In this document: one piece after another, positions 1 through 13,855 of the stretch
How positions within the stretch are numbered: the first letter of the stretch is position 1
Layout of the letters: the number at the start of each line of letters is the position of its first letter
Assembly (NCBI RefSeq): GCF_041228105.1
Contig: NZ_CP166097.1
Location: forward strand, 2,170,001-2,234,000
Source: Pectobacterium aroidearum
Lineage (GTDB): Bacteria > Pseudomonadota > Gammaproteobacteria > Enterobacterales > Enterobacteriaceae
DNA length: 64,000 nt
Reading direction: 5' to 3'
Notes under the pieces: generated by a model
What the model was told of the DNA's origin: nothing
What the model saw: only the letters and a program-made list of their open reading frames with translations
Database searches by the model: none
Program-made: the position numbers and the translations under genes

Positions 1-963
1 ATTGTCTTTGTTCGCGGGACGACGGAGGCCATCAATCTGGTGGCTAACAGCTATGGCCGCACATTCATCCAGCCGGGCGATAACCTGATCATCACCGAGA
101 TGGAACACCACGCGAATATCGTTCCCTGGCAGATGCTGGCGGAAGCGCGTGGCGTTGAGGTTCGCGTATTGCCGCTGGCCGAAGATGGCTCACTGGATGT
201 TGCGCAGCTTCCTGGATTACTGGATGAGCGAACTCGCCTGCTAGCAGTAACGCAAATCTCTAACGTACTCGGTGCGCTAAACCCAGTTAAGACCATGATC
301 GCACAGGCAAAAGCAGTTGGTGCGGTTACGTTGGTCGATGGTGCGCAGTCGATTATGCATCAGACTGTCGATGTGCAGGATCTGGACTGTGATTTCTTTG
401 TCTTTTCAGGACATAAGATCTACGGCCCTTCGGGTATTGGCGTGCTGTACGGCAAACGTGACCTGCTTCAGGCTATGCCGCCGTGGGAAGGTGGCGGGGC
501 GATGATTCGTCAGGTTAGCCTGCGCACAGGTACCACCTATGCGGATTCACCGTGGCGCTTTGAGGCTGGTTCGCCCAATACCGGCGGTATCATGGGCTTA
601 GGCGCTGCGTTGGACTATGTGACGGCGTTGGGGCGGGAAGAGATTCAACGTTATGAATCCTCGCTGATGAAGTATGCGCTGGAGGCACTAAAGCAAGTGC
701 CCGATCTGACGTTGTACGGCCCTGCTGAGCGTCACGGCGTCATTGCGTTTAATCTTGGGCAGCACCATGCCTATGATGTCGGAAGTTTCCTCGATCGGTA
801 CGGTATTGCGATTCGCACCGGCCACCATTGCGCGATGCCGCTGATGGAACATTACGGTGTTCCCAGTATGTGCCGCGCCTCGCTGGCAGTTTATACTACG
901 CGCGAAGAAATTGACCGGCTGGTTGCCGGATTGCAACGTATCCATCGATTGCTGGGCAGTTAA
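1..963 (+). CDS. sufS: Cysteine desulfurase SufS, 5'-truncated by the window edge
   Basis: PLP-dependent cysteine desulfurase that takes sulfur from L-cysteine for the SUF iron-sulfur assembly machinery in the cytosol. The reading frame is already open at base 1 (it begins [14 protein letters not shown]), so roughly 86 N-terminal residues lie outside the window and 320 are present. The PLP lysine is in [11 protein letters not shown] and the sulfur-accepting cysteine in [10 protein letters not shown], both intact. It is followed after 33 bases by sufE, the usual end of a sufABCDSE operon. The frame, both catalytic motifs and the neighbour agree with E. coli SufS, so identity is secure; only the start is missing. 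Confidence 0.97.
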   Translation: MVFVRGTTEAINLVANSYGRTFIQPGDNLIITEMEHHANIVPWQMLAEARGVEVRVLPLAEDGSLDVAQLPGLLDERTRLLAVTQISNVLGALNPVKTMIAQAKAVGAVTLVDGAQSIMHQTVDVQDLDCDFFVFSGHKIYGPSGIGVLYGKRDLLQAMPPWEGGGAMIRQVSLRTGTTYADSPWRFEAGSPNTGGIMGLGAALDYVTALGREEIQRYESSLMKYALEALKQVPDLTLYGPAERHGVIAFNLGQHHAYDVGSFLDRYGIAIRTGHHCAMPLMEHYGVPSMCRASLAVYTTREEIDRLVAGLQRIHRLLGS

Positions 964-996
964 GCGCCGCGCGCGAATCTGTTCGGGGAGGAAACC

Positions 997-1413
997 ATGG
1001 CGAGTCTGCCAGAACCGCAGAAACTGGCGCGCAACTTTGCGCGCTGTAATGACTGGGAAGAAAAATATCTTTATATCATCGAGCTAGGGGAGCGTCTTGA
1101 TCCGTTGCCCGATGAATGGCGTAATCCAGATAACCTGATTTCGGGGTGCCAGAGCCAGGTTTGGATTGTGGCGCAGCCTGACGAGCAGGGCGTTATCGTT
1201 CTGCACGGCGACAGCGATGCCGCTATTGTGAAGGGGCTGATTGCGGTGGTTTTCAGCCTGTATCAGGGGTTGACAGCGCAGGAAATAGTTGAGTTGGATG
1301 TACGGCCTTTCTTTGAATCGCTGGCGCTGAACCAACATCTGACGCCATCCCGCTCTCAGGGGCTTGAGGCGATGTTACGCGCAATTCGTGCGCACGCCGC
1401 CGCACTGCTTTAA
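997..1413 (+). CDS. sufE: Cysteine desulfuration protein SufE
   Basis: Sulfur-transfer partner of SufS: it accepts the persulfide from SufS and passes it to the SufBCD scaffold. The protein has 138 residues, the normal family length, with the acceptor cysteine at about position 51 in [10 protein letters not shown]. The ATG is preceded by a clear GGGAGG ribosome binding site. It is the last gene of the suf operon and is followed by a strong intrinsic terminator. I see no abnormality. Confidence 0.97.
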   Translation: MASLPEPQKLARNFARCNDWEEKYLYIIELGERLDPLPDEWRNPDNLISGCQSQVWIVAQPDEQGVIVLHGDSDAAIVKGLIAVVFSLYQGLTAQEIVELDVRPFFESLALNQHLTPSRSQGLEAMLRAIRAHAAALL

Positions 1414-1445
1414 TTTTCTTCCCTGTTTTCTGCTTTCCTGGAGTG

Positions 1446-1490
1446 TAAAAAAGCGCTGTGACGGAAAAAACGTCCAGCGCTTTTTTGTTT
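1446..1490 (+). terminator. Intrinsic terminator of the suf operon
   Basis: AGCGCTG pairs with CAGCGCT around a loop that contains a further short GACG/CGTC pairing, and the hairpin is followed by a run of T. It lies about 35 bases after the sufE stop codon. Confidence 0.88.
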
Positions 1491-1800
1491 TTTCCATTTA
1501 CGGTTTTTTACCAACGGCACGTTATTGTTTTCCGGCATATTTATTAACTCGCTGATATTTCAGAATTCGTCCCGTATATTTATTTCCCGTTAAATTTTAT
1601 GCTGACTCTGCTTTGTAAAGAATTGAATATCAATGCTTTGATTTTTAAATAAAATATTCTTTTGTTACAACAATGCTAATATATACCCACGTTCGGTGGA
1701 GAGTGGCAGTAATAGTCGCATTGACACCAGATCAAGAGGTATAGCCGGATACTGCATTCTGGGTACATAGCCAGATGTTATTGATTGTAGGGAATCTAAT
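1491..1800. other. Gene-free region upstream of ldtE
   Basis: AT-rich spacer between the suf terminator and ldtE. It presumably carries the ldtE promoter; a TTGACA hexamer occurs near 1719, but no -10 box at good spacing could be assigned. No small gene with a convincing ribosome binding site was seen. Confidence 0.4.
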
Positions 1801-2823
1801 ATGAAACGCGCGTTAACTTTACTTGGTATGGCTTTCGCGGCATACCTGACCAGCACCGCCGCTAAAGCGACGGAATACCCGCTACCGCCACCAAATAGCC
1901 GCCTCATCGGCGAGAATATCGCTTATACGGTCCCCAATGATGGTCGTCCGCTGGAAGCTATCGCGGCGGATTTCAAGATTGGTTTATTGGGCATGATGGA
2001 AGCGAACCCAGGCGTGGATCCTTACCTGCCGAAAGCGGGTTCCACGCTCACCATCCCAACGCAAATGCTGCTGCCGGATACCCCGCGTGAAGGTATTGTG
2101 GTCAATCTGGCGGAGCTGCGCCTCTACTACTACCCGAAAGGGAAGAATACCGTCATTGTGTACCCGATCGGCATTGGTCAGTTGGGGCGTAATACGCCAC
2201 TGATGACGACCAGCGTGAGTGAGAAGCGTGAGAACCCGACCTGGACGCCAACGGCAAACATCCGCAAGCATTATCTTGAAGAGCAGGGCATTAAGCTGCC
2301 AGCTGTCGTTCCGGCTGGACCGGATAACCCAATGGGATTGCATGCGCTGCGTCTGTCCGCGCACGGCGGCGTTTATCTGCTGCACGGTACGAACGCGGAC
2401 TTCGGTATCGGTATGCGCGTAAGCTCCGGCTGTATCCGTCTGCGTCCGGATGACATTAAGGCGTTGTTCGACAACGTGCCGGTTGGTACGCGAGTGCAGA
2501 TTCTTAACGATGCAATTAAAACCTCCGTTGAACCGGACGGCAAACGTTACGTTGAAGTGCATCAGCCTCTGTCGAAGACCGATAAAGACGATCCACAAAC
2601 CATGCCGATTCCACTGACGGCGAAGACGCAGAAGTTTGTTAAAGATGCGGAGACGGACAGTAAAGCGGTTGCTGATGCGATTGTGCGCCGTTCAGGTATG
2701 CCGATCGTGGTGAGCATAGGACAAGATATCAATACCTACCAGCCACCGGTAGAATCAGCGCCAGAAGCGCCTGAGACGCATCAGGCTGCACCGATCACGG
2801 CTATCAGTACTACCTCGCGTTAA
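1801..2823 (+). CDS. ldtE: Periplasmic L,D-transpeptidase (LdtE/YnhG type)
   Basis: Peptidoglycan-modifying enzyme that forms 3-3 (DAP-DAP) crosslinks in the periplasm. The 340-residue product starts with a signal peptide ending near AKA (residue 23). A LysM-like region follows at about 40-90. The YkuD catalytic domain spans about 98-235, with His195 in LLHGT and the nucleophile Cys211 in VSSGCIR. The C-terminal tail (about 290-340) is Pro/Ala-rich. Length and sequence fit E. coli LdtE (334 residues), and the sufE-ldtE-lpp-pykF order is the same as in E. coli, which separates it from the other YkuD paralogues. Its position beside lpp is striking because related enzymes attach Lpp to peptidoglycan, but LdtE itself belongs to the crosslinking group. 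Confidence 0.93.
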   Translation: MKRALTLLGMAFAAYLTSTAAKATEYPLPPPNSRLIGENIAYTVPNDGRPLEAIAADFKIGLLGMMEANPGVDPYLPKAGSTLTIPTQMLLPDTPREGIVVNLAELRLYYYPKGKNTVIVYPIGIGQLGRNTPLMTTSVSEKRENPTWTPTANIRKHYLEEQGIKLPAVVPAGPDNPMGLHALRLSAHGGVYLLHGTNADFGIGMRVSSGCIRLRPDDIKALFDNVPVGTRVQILNDAIKTSVEPDGKRYVEVHQPLSKTDKDDPQTMPIPLTAKTQKFVKDAETDSKAVADAIVRRSGMPIVVSIGQDINTYQPPVESAPEAPETHQAAPITAISTTSR

Positions 2824-2840
2824 TCATGAAATAAATCGGC

Positions 2841-2862
2841 CAGATGCGTTCAGGCGCATCTG
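2841..2862 (+). terminator. Possible terminator hairpin after ldtE
   Basis: CAGATGCG and CGCATCTG form a perfect 8-bp stem starting 18 bases after the ldtE stop. There is no good T run behind it, so it may be a weak or factor-dependent terminator or simply an mRNA-stabilising hairpin. Confidence 0.4.
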
Positions 2863-2953
2863 TGCTGGTTCCAGGGATAGTGCTAAAGGATGACGATGCC
2901 TGATCAGGCGAAAAAAGGATTGAAAGGGAAAGCTGAAAAGGTAAAACGCAGAC

Positions 2954-2985
2954 AAAAAAAATGGCGCACATTGTGCGCCATTTTC
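2954..2985 (-). terminator. Intrinsic terminator of lpp
   Basis: On the minus strand ATGGCGCACA pairs with TGTGCGCCAT and is followed directly by a run of eight T. It lies about 20 bases after the lpp stop codon, as expected for this very highly expressed gene. Confidence 0.93.
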
Positions 2986-3003
2986 ACTACTTAACCAGTT
3001 CGA

Positions 3004-3252
<249 letters not shown>

Positions 3253-3269
3253 CTAGATTGAGTTAATCT

Positions 3270-3313
3270 CCATGTAGCGTTACAAGTATTACACAAACTT
3301 TTTTCTAATGAGA
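3270..3313 (-). promoter_or_regulatory. lpp promoter
   Basis: Reading the minus strand, a TCTCAT-like -35 element is followed after 17 bases by AATACT as the -10 and then GTAACGCTACATGG, the lpp start region known from E. coli. The predicted transcript begins near 3278 and has the same 38-base leader up to the ATG. Assigned by recalled similarity to the E. coli lpp promoter. Confidence 0.75.
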
Positions 3314-3507
3314 ATAAATTTTTGATGAGAACATGCTTAATTTTGATCGTTCGCTCAAAGAAACAGCGAGTTTTACCTATTCATTAAAAAAGTAAGGAAA
3401 ACAGTGCTATTTTTATCGGATAACTCCGAGGCTTTAGGCTATTAAATGGCGTGTTACGCAAACGCATTAATTAGGTTATCGCGCTGTAGGAAGTCGTTTC
3501 AAAATAT

Positions 3508-3535
3508 AAAAAAAGCGCCATTAAGGCGCTTTTTT
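3508..3535 (-). terminator. Intrinsic terminator of pykF
   Basis: On the minus strand AAGCGCC and GGCGCTT flank a 5-base loop, followed by seven T. It is placed about 20 bases after the pykF stop. The remaining bases between it and the lpp promoter hold no gene that I can see. Confidence 0.9.
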
Positions 3536-3553
3536 CCGATCTGATTGTTGGGA

Positions 3554-4966
3554 TCAGAGACGGTGTACGGAAGAGGTGTTGGTTGTGCCGCTGGAAACCA
3601 GTGCGCCAGAGACCATCACCACAACGTCGCCAGCCTGCGCATAACCGCTGTTCAGCGCCGCTTCTTTACCGATGCGGTAGAAATCATCGGTAGAAGCGAT
3701 TTCTTTCACCAGCAGCGTATCAATGCCTTTGCTCAGCAGCAGCTGACGCGCGGTGACTTCGTTCGTTGTCAGCGCCAGAATGCGGGCATTTGGGAAGTAT
3801 TTGCGGATAGATTTGGCAGACTTACCGCCGCTGGTTGCAACGACAATCAGCGGTGCATCCAGTTTCTCTGCAGTTTCTACCGCACCGCGGCAGACGGCTT
3901 CGGTGATACGCAGTACGCCAGGGGTCTTGATGGTATCCAGACGGCTTTTCATCACAGAATCTGTACGCTGACAGATGGTCGCCATGATGGTAACGGATTC
4001 CAGCGGGTATTTACCCTTAGCACTTTCACCAGACAGCATAACGGCATCGGTGCCGTCGATGATGGCGTTAGCGACGTCGCCAGCTTCAGCGCGGGTAGGG
4101 CGTGGGTTTTTGATCATGGAATCCAGCATTTGCGTCGCGGTGATAACCACTTTGCGTGCCAGATTACATTTCTCGATCATCATTTTCTGCGCGAAAATGA
4201 CTTCTTCAACCGGGATTTCAACGCCCAGATCGCCACGAGCAACCATGATACCGTCAGACGCTTCCAGGATTTCGTCGAAATTGTTCAGACCTTCCTGGTT
4301 TTCGATCTTGGAGATGATCTGGATGTGCTCGCCACCGTGTGCTTTCAGGTGAGCACGAATCTCTTCAACGTCGGAACGTTTACGGATAAAGGAGGCCGCA
4401 ACGAAATCGACACCTTGTTCACAACCGAAAATCAGGTCGCGTTTGTCTTTTTCGGCCAGTGCAGGCAACTGGATGGAAACGCCAGGCAGGTTAACACCTT
4501 TATTCTCGCCCAGATCGCCATTGTTCAGCACTTTACAGACGACGTCGTTACCGTTGATTGCCGTAACCTGCATACCGATCAGGCCGTCATCAACCAGAAC
4601 GGTGTTGCCGACGCTGAGGTCTTCAGTAAAGCCCGCGTATGTGACGGCGACGCGATCCTTGTTACCGACGATGCTCTGATCGGTGGTAAACGTGAACGTC
4701 TGACCGGCGGTCAACGTGACGTCAGCACCATTTTCCAGCTTCATGGTACGAATTTCAGGGCCTTTTGTGTCAAGCAGGATAGCAGCTTTCTTGCCGGTTT
4801 TTTCCGTAACGGCACGCAGGTTCTTGATGCGTTGGCCGTGTTCTGCGTAATCCCCGTGAGAGAAGTTCAGGCGCATAACATTCATGCCGGCAGACAGCAG
4901 GTTGCCAAGCACTTCTTCTGACTCTGTTTTCGGCCCGATGGTACAAACAATTTTTGTCTTTTTCAT
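3554..4966 (-). CDS. pykF: Pyruvate kinase I (fructose 1,6-bisphosphate-activated type)
   Basis: Converts phosphoenolpyruvate and ADP to pyruvate and ATP, the last step of glycolysis. I place the start at [18 protein letters not shown], which gives 470 residues, exactly the E. coli PykF length; the frame is open for 21 more codons upstream but they have no homology. Visible motifs are [17 protein letters not shown] and [11 protein letters not shown] (active-site barrel, Mg2+ and substrate ligands). The C-terminal allosteric domain ends [13 protein letters not shown] Cra-type operator sits upstream (5192-5205), in keeping with Cra repression of pykF in E. coli. Confidence 0.97.
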   Translation of the reverse strand: MKKTKIVCTIGPKTESEEVLGNLLSAGMNVMRLNFSHGDYAEHGQRIKNLRAVTEKTGKKAAILLDTKGPEIRTMKLENGADVTLTAGQTFTFTTDQSIVGNKDRVAVTYAGFTEDLSVGNTVLVDDGLIGMQVTAINGNDVVCKVLNNGDLGENKGVNLPGVSIQLPALAEKDKRDLIFGCEQGVDFVAASFIRKRSDVEEIRAHLKAHGGEHIQIISKIENQEGLNNFDEILEASDGIMVARGDLGVEIPVEEVIFAQKMMIEKCNLARKVVITATQMLDSMIKNPRPTRAEAGDVANAIIDGTDAVMLSGESAKGKYPLESVTIMATICQRTDSVMKSRLDTIKTPGVLRITEAVCRGAVETAEKLDAPLIVVATSGGKSAKSIRKYFPNARILALTTNEVTARQLLLSKGIDTLLVKEIASTDDFYRIGKEAALNSGYAQAGDVVVMVSGALVSSGTTNTSSVHRL

Positions 4967-5191
4967 ACGATAGTTTCTACAAGTTGTGATGGATAAAAAA
5001 ACGAGTGAACCAGTGGCGATGCGAGGCAAGCCGCTGGAAAGAATGTATGAGGAAACAGTATAGAAAAGGTAAGTATAGATGGTCGTAATGAATGGATGAT
5101 GAAGTGCGCAACCGCTCGTCGCATAAGATTTGCGGGAGTCGCGTTGGCGATGCCGTTGATAATAATGTTATTGATAGTGGCACGTTGTTTA

Positions 5192-5205
5192 GCTGAAACC
5201 ATTCA
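5192..5205. promoter_or_regulatory. Candidate Cra (FruR) operator upstream of pykF
   Basis: GCTGAAACCATTCA fits the Cra consensus RSTGAAWCSNTHHW at every position. It lies about 226 bases before the pykF start codon. pykF is a known Cra-repressed gene in E. coli, so the site makes biological sense; binding itself is inferred. The rest of 4967-5527 holds no gene. Confidence 0.65.
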
Positions 5206-5527
5206 ATTGAAACGACGTTCCGTATTATAGTTATTAAGCGACGAGAAACAAGGTGGTAAAAGGTATGAAATTGAATATTTCGTCGCGTTTACGCAAAAAA
5301 TTGAGCGATTTGGTGTTTTTACCCAACTTTGTTGCGCAACTGCCTAACAAAAACGCAGTATGAATGCAGTACTGCGGTGAATGGGCGCTCGGGTGCGATT
5401 CTTGTAACGGCTGGCAATAAATAAAGAAAATACGTGTAAGCCGCACGCTTTTCTGTCGATCCGTATCACGTTTTTGTGTCATGCTTCTTGAGAAGATAAA
5501 GGCAGATGGTAGTTTACCTGCCATTGC

Positions 5528-5556
5528 GGATTGTTACTGCGTAAGCAGGCAAAACC
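5528..5556 (+). promoter_or_regulatory. BglG-type RAT (ribonucleic antiterminator) site 1, ahead of bglG
   Basis: The halves GGATTGTTACTGC and GCAGGCAAAACC are separated by GTAA, which is the canonical 29-base antiterminator RNA bound by BglG/LicT-family proteins. Its 3' end overlaps the 5' arm of the terminator at 5552-5593, so the two folds exclude each other. This is the arrangement of the E. coli bgl leader. Confidence 0.93.
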
Positions 5557-5593
5557 AGATGCTCGTTCTTGCTACGGGTGTCTGGTTTTTTTG
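5552..5593 (+). terminator. Leader terminator controlled by RAT 1
   Basis: AACCAGA pairs with TCTGGTT across a roughly 23-base loop and is followed by a T run. It is placed just before bglG and should stop transcription unless unphosphorylated/active BglG stabilises the RAT fold. Confidence 0.88.
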
Positions 5594-5607
5594 TTTCCAG
5601 GGTTTGA

Positions 5608-6474
<867 letters not shown>

Positions 6475-6629
6475 TTTCTGCTAATTTGCTTTTCGTCACA
6501 AAATAGCCGCATGACAAGGTAAATGTACTTGCATACGGGGAAAGTGAAAGAATAAAGTATGTGGAAAGTAAATTATCAGATGAAGTACGTTTTTATTGTT
6601 AGTGCGTAAGTCGCGCTGGCAAACAAGTA

Positions 6630-6672
6630 GGATTGTTACTGTTCAGGCTAGTCTCGGCGGGCAGGCAAAACC
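6630..6672 (+). promoter_or_regulatory. BglG-type RAT site 2, ahead of bglF, with an enlarged apical region
   Basis: GGATTGTTACTG and CAGGCAAAACC are exact RAT halves but are separated by 20 bases instead of the usual 4 to 6. The 3' half overlaps the next terminator. Its position between bglG and bglF matches the second antitermination site of E. coli bgl. Confidence 0.85.
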
Positions 6673-6722
6673 TAAATCGTTTTCTCAATGCGTATTGGGA
6701 AAAGCGATTTAGGTTTTTTTTT
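6668..6722 (+). terminator. Leader terminator controlled by RAT 2
   Basis: A long stem: CCTAAATCG pairs with CGATTTAGG, with an inner TTTTCTCAAT against ATTGGGAAAA pairing, followed by nine T. It lies about 65 bases before bglF. The remainder of 6475-6629 holds no gene. Confidence 0.92.
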
Positions 6723-6785
6723 GTCTCAAACAGAACTGGCAATCTTAAATTATTGATATTTAAGTCTGTTTAGCATTAAGGATAG

Positions 6786-12045
<5,260 letters not shown>

Positions 12046-12087
12046 TTTACACGTTTCACTACCTTTAACATCGTTCATTAAAGTAAT

Positions 12088-12121
12088 AAAAAACACAGTA
12101 CGTCAGTACTGTGTTTTTTTA
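12088..12121. terminator. Bidirectional terminator between bglH and the sulfatase maturase gene
   Basis: AACACAGTAC pairs with GTACTGTGTT around a short loop, with T runs on both strands. It lies between two convergent genes and can serve both. Confidence 0.88.
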
Positions 12122-12135
12122 TGAATTTATTTTTA

Positions 12136-13359
12136 TTAGTAATGCATTGATTTTATTGTTTTACGCATTTTTGTTGGTGTTGCACGATGATTCAGCATTT
12201 CTAGTATTGTTTTCATTTTTGGCAATACGTGAGTGAGATGAGTGGAAAAGCCGTTGCATAAATAATGTTTATTTGGCCGACCATCACTGGATAACTCGAA
12301 ACGATGCTTGGGGCAGCCGCCATTGCATACTGGTTTAACTGGGCAATTGAGACAGTCTTTACTGATGTTGGTCAATTTTTTTTCGCCGAAGGCGATATTC
12401 TGGGGGGAATTGACGAGTGTCAGCAGATCATCATCGTTCACATTTCCCAGTTTATTTTCTGGATAAACGAAATGATCGCAGGAATAAATATCGCCGTTCG
12501 ATTCCACAATCAAATTTCCGCCACATACTTCGTTGATGACGCAAGCGCTTGGCATACCAGTCATTTTTGCCATTGTTTGCTCAAAATTCATAACAAAAAC
12601 GGTACCAAGATCTTTCTGCACCCATTCATCAAAAATGGTATTAAGAAAACGTCCCCAGGCAGTCGACGGGACGGACCAGGATTCGACGCTACATTGGCCG
12701 GAAAAATCAGGTTGAATCAGCGTCAACCCATTAGCATCGGGCTGTGAAGCACGTCTCTCTACCAATGGAATAAATTGCATATAGCGGCTGCCGATACGTT
12801 TTAAAAAGCGATAGACGTCGAGCGGACGTCTGACATTTTCTGAATTGACGACGGTTAACGTATTAAATTCGACATGGCGGCGTTGCAATGCTTCTAAACC
12901 TTTTATCACATCATCAAAGGTACTTTTTCCTGACCGTGTCAGGCGATGTGAATCATTACTGATACGATCGCCGTCAATAGATAAACCGACCAGAAAGTTG
13001 TTCTCTTTTAAGAAGCGCGCCCAGTCATCATTAATGTTTGTCCCATTGGTTTGGAAGTAGTTATTTATTTGTTTATTGCCGCGATAGAGATTTTGTAGCC
13101 GAACTGCTTCGCGGAAAAAATCGATACCCAACAGCGTAGGTTCTCCGCCTTGCCAGAGAAAATCAACGACATCTGCTTTTTGCCCCGTGATATTTTTTCT
13201 GACGTAATTTTCTAGGGTCGTGTTGTCCATTTTCCAGTGACTTTTTCGTTCTGGATAGAGGTGCTCTTTCTCCAGATAAAAGCAATACGAGCAGTCAATG
13301 TTACATACTGAACCTGAAGGTTTTGCCATCAATTGAAAATTCTGTATTTTCATACTCAT
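12136..13359 (-). CDS. aslB: Anaerobic sulfatase-maturating radical SAM enzyme (AslB/anSME-like)
   Basis: Radical SAM enzyme that converts the active-site Cys or Ser of a sulfatase to formylglycine in the cytosol before export. I start it at ATG 13359, which has GAGGGT six bases upstream (MSMKIQNFQLMAKPSG), giving 407 residues, close to E. coli AslB. The radical SAM cluster motif CNIDCSYC comes early (about residues 19-26), followed by FLWQGGEP. The C-terminal SPASM region carries CGGNLIVESNGDIYSCDHF and CLNCPVKPVCNGGCPKHR for two auxiliary clusters. It is divergent from a Cys-type sulfatase, its likely substrate. The leader carries a RAT-like element and terminator, described separately. Confidence 0.9.
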   Translation of the reverse strand: MSMKIQNFQLMAKPSGSVCNIDCSYCFYLEKEHLYPERKSHWKMDNTTLENYVRKNITGQKADVVDFLWQGGEPTLLGIDFFREAVRLQNLYRGNKQINNYFQTNGTNINDDWARFLKENNFLVGLSIDGDRISNDSHRLTRSGKSTFDDVIKGLEALQRRHVEFNTLTVVNSENVRRPLDVYRFLKRIGSRYMQFIPLVERRASQPDANGLTLIQPDFSGQCSVESWSVPSTAWGRFLNTIFDEWVQKDLGTVFVMNFEQTMAKMTGMPSACVINEVCGGNLIVESNGDIYSCDHFVYPENKLGNVNDDDLLTLVNSPQNIAFGEKKLTNISKDCLNCPVKPVCNGGCPKHRFELSSDGRPNKHYLCNGFSTHLTHVLPKMKTILEMLNHRATPTKMRKTIKSMHY

Positions 13360-13411
13360 ACTACCCTCACATAAACGCCGTTCTACATAATGTGATATTT
13401 GAGGCTGGAAA

Positions 13412-13463
13412 TAAAAAAACCTGGCAGAAGTTGGTTTGGTTATAACCAACGCCTGCCAGGTTT
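13412..13463 (-). terminator. Leader terminator upstream of the sulfatase maturase
   Basis: On the minus strand AACCTGGCAG pairs with CTGCCAGGTT, with an inner GTTGGTT/AACCAAC pairing, followed by seven T. It stands about 50 bases before the maturase start codon and downstream of no other gene, so it is an attenuator rather than an end-of-operon terminator. Confidence 0.85.
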
Positions 13464-13488
13464 CGCCCAATATAACTGGTAACGATCT
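13458..13488 (-). promoter_or_regulatory. RAT-like antiterminator element in the maturase leader
   Basis: On the minus strand AGATCGTTACCA, six loop bases, then TGGGCGAAACCT. This follows the BglG-family RAT pattern (GGATTGTTACTG...CAGGCAAAACC): the upper stem CCA/TGG is a compensatory change from CTG/CAG, and the GTTAC and GAAACC segments are kept. Its 3' half overlaps the 5' arm of the terminator at 13412-13463 exactly as in the two bgl leaders. Function as an antiterminator is inferred. Confidence 0.65.
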
Positions 13489-13779
13489 TAATTAACATCA
13501 TACCAAAAATATGATGCATATCAATATTTATGGCCGCGAGTGAGAGTCTGTTCACACAATAACGGTTCATGATTGCTACATGGTTGATAGTTACAGAAAA
13601 ATAAAAATTATGCCAGGATACATCGGGTGGATATGTTATTTTTGGGTCATCCGCTATTGGCGATAATATTTATAGCAGCGAAAGTGATCGAACTCACAGA
13701 TATGCTTCAGTTACATTGAATTAAGAAAAATTTGCGGCATCCTATGAAGGTAAACAGGGCGTAACGCTGTATGAACGTG

Positions 13780-13828
13780 ACCTGACGCGGGTTGAATAAT
13801 ATTCAATCCGCGTCAGGTTTTTTTTTGA
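13780..13828 (+). terminator. Leader terminator upstream of the sulfatase gene
   Basis: ACCTGACGCGGGTTGAAT and ATTCAATCCGCGTCAGGT form an 18-bp stem with one G-T pair and a 3-base loop, followed by about nine T. It ends some 30 bases before the sulfatase start codon with no gene in front of it, so it also acts as an attenuator. A RAT could not be recognised with confidence. The other bases of 13489-13779 hold no gene. Confidence 0.88.
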
Positions 13829-13855
13829 GTTTCATCTGGGAAATAGGGGCTAACT

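Noticed and set aside
3545..4921. Long open frame (458 codons) on the plus strand
   Set aside because: It lies antisense to pykF, which matches E. coli PykF over its whole length; the frame is a by-product of codon bias and has no ribosome binding site or homology.
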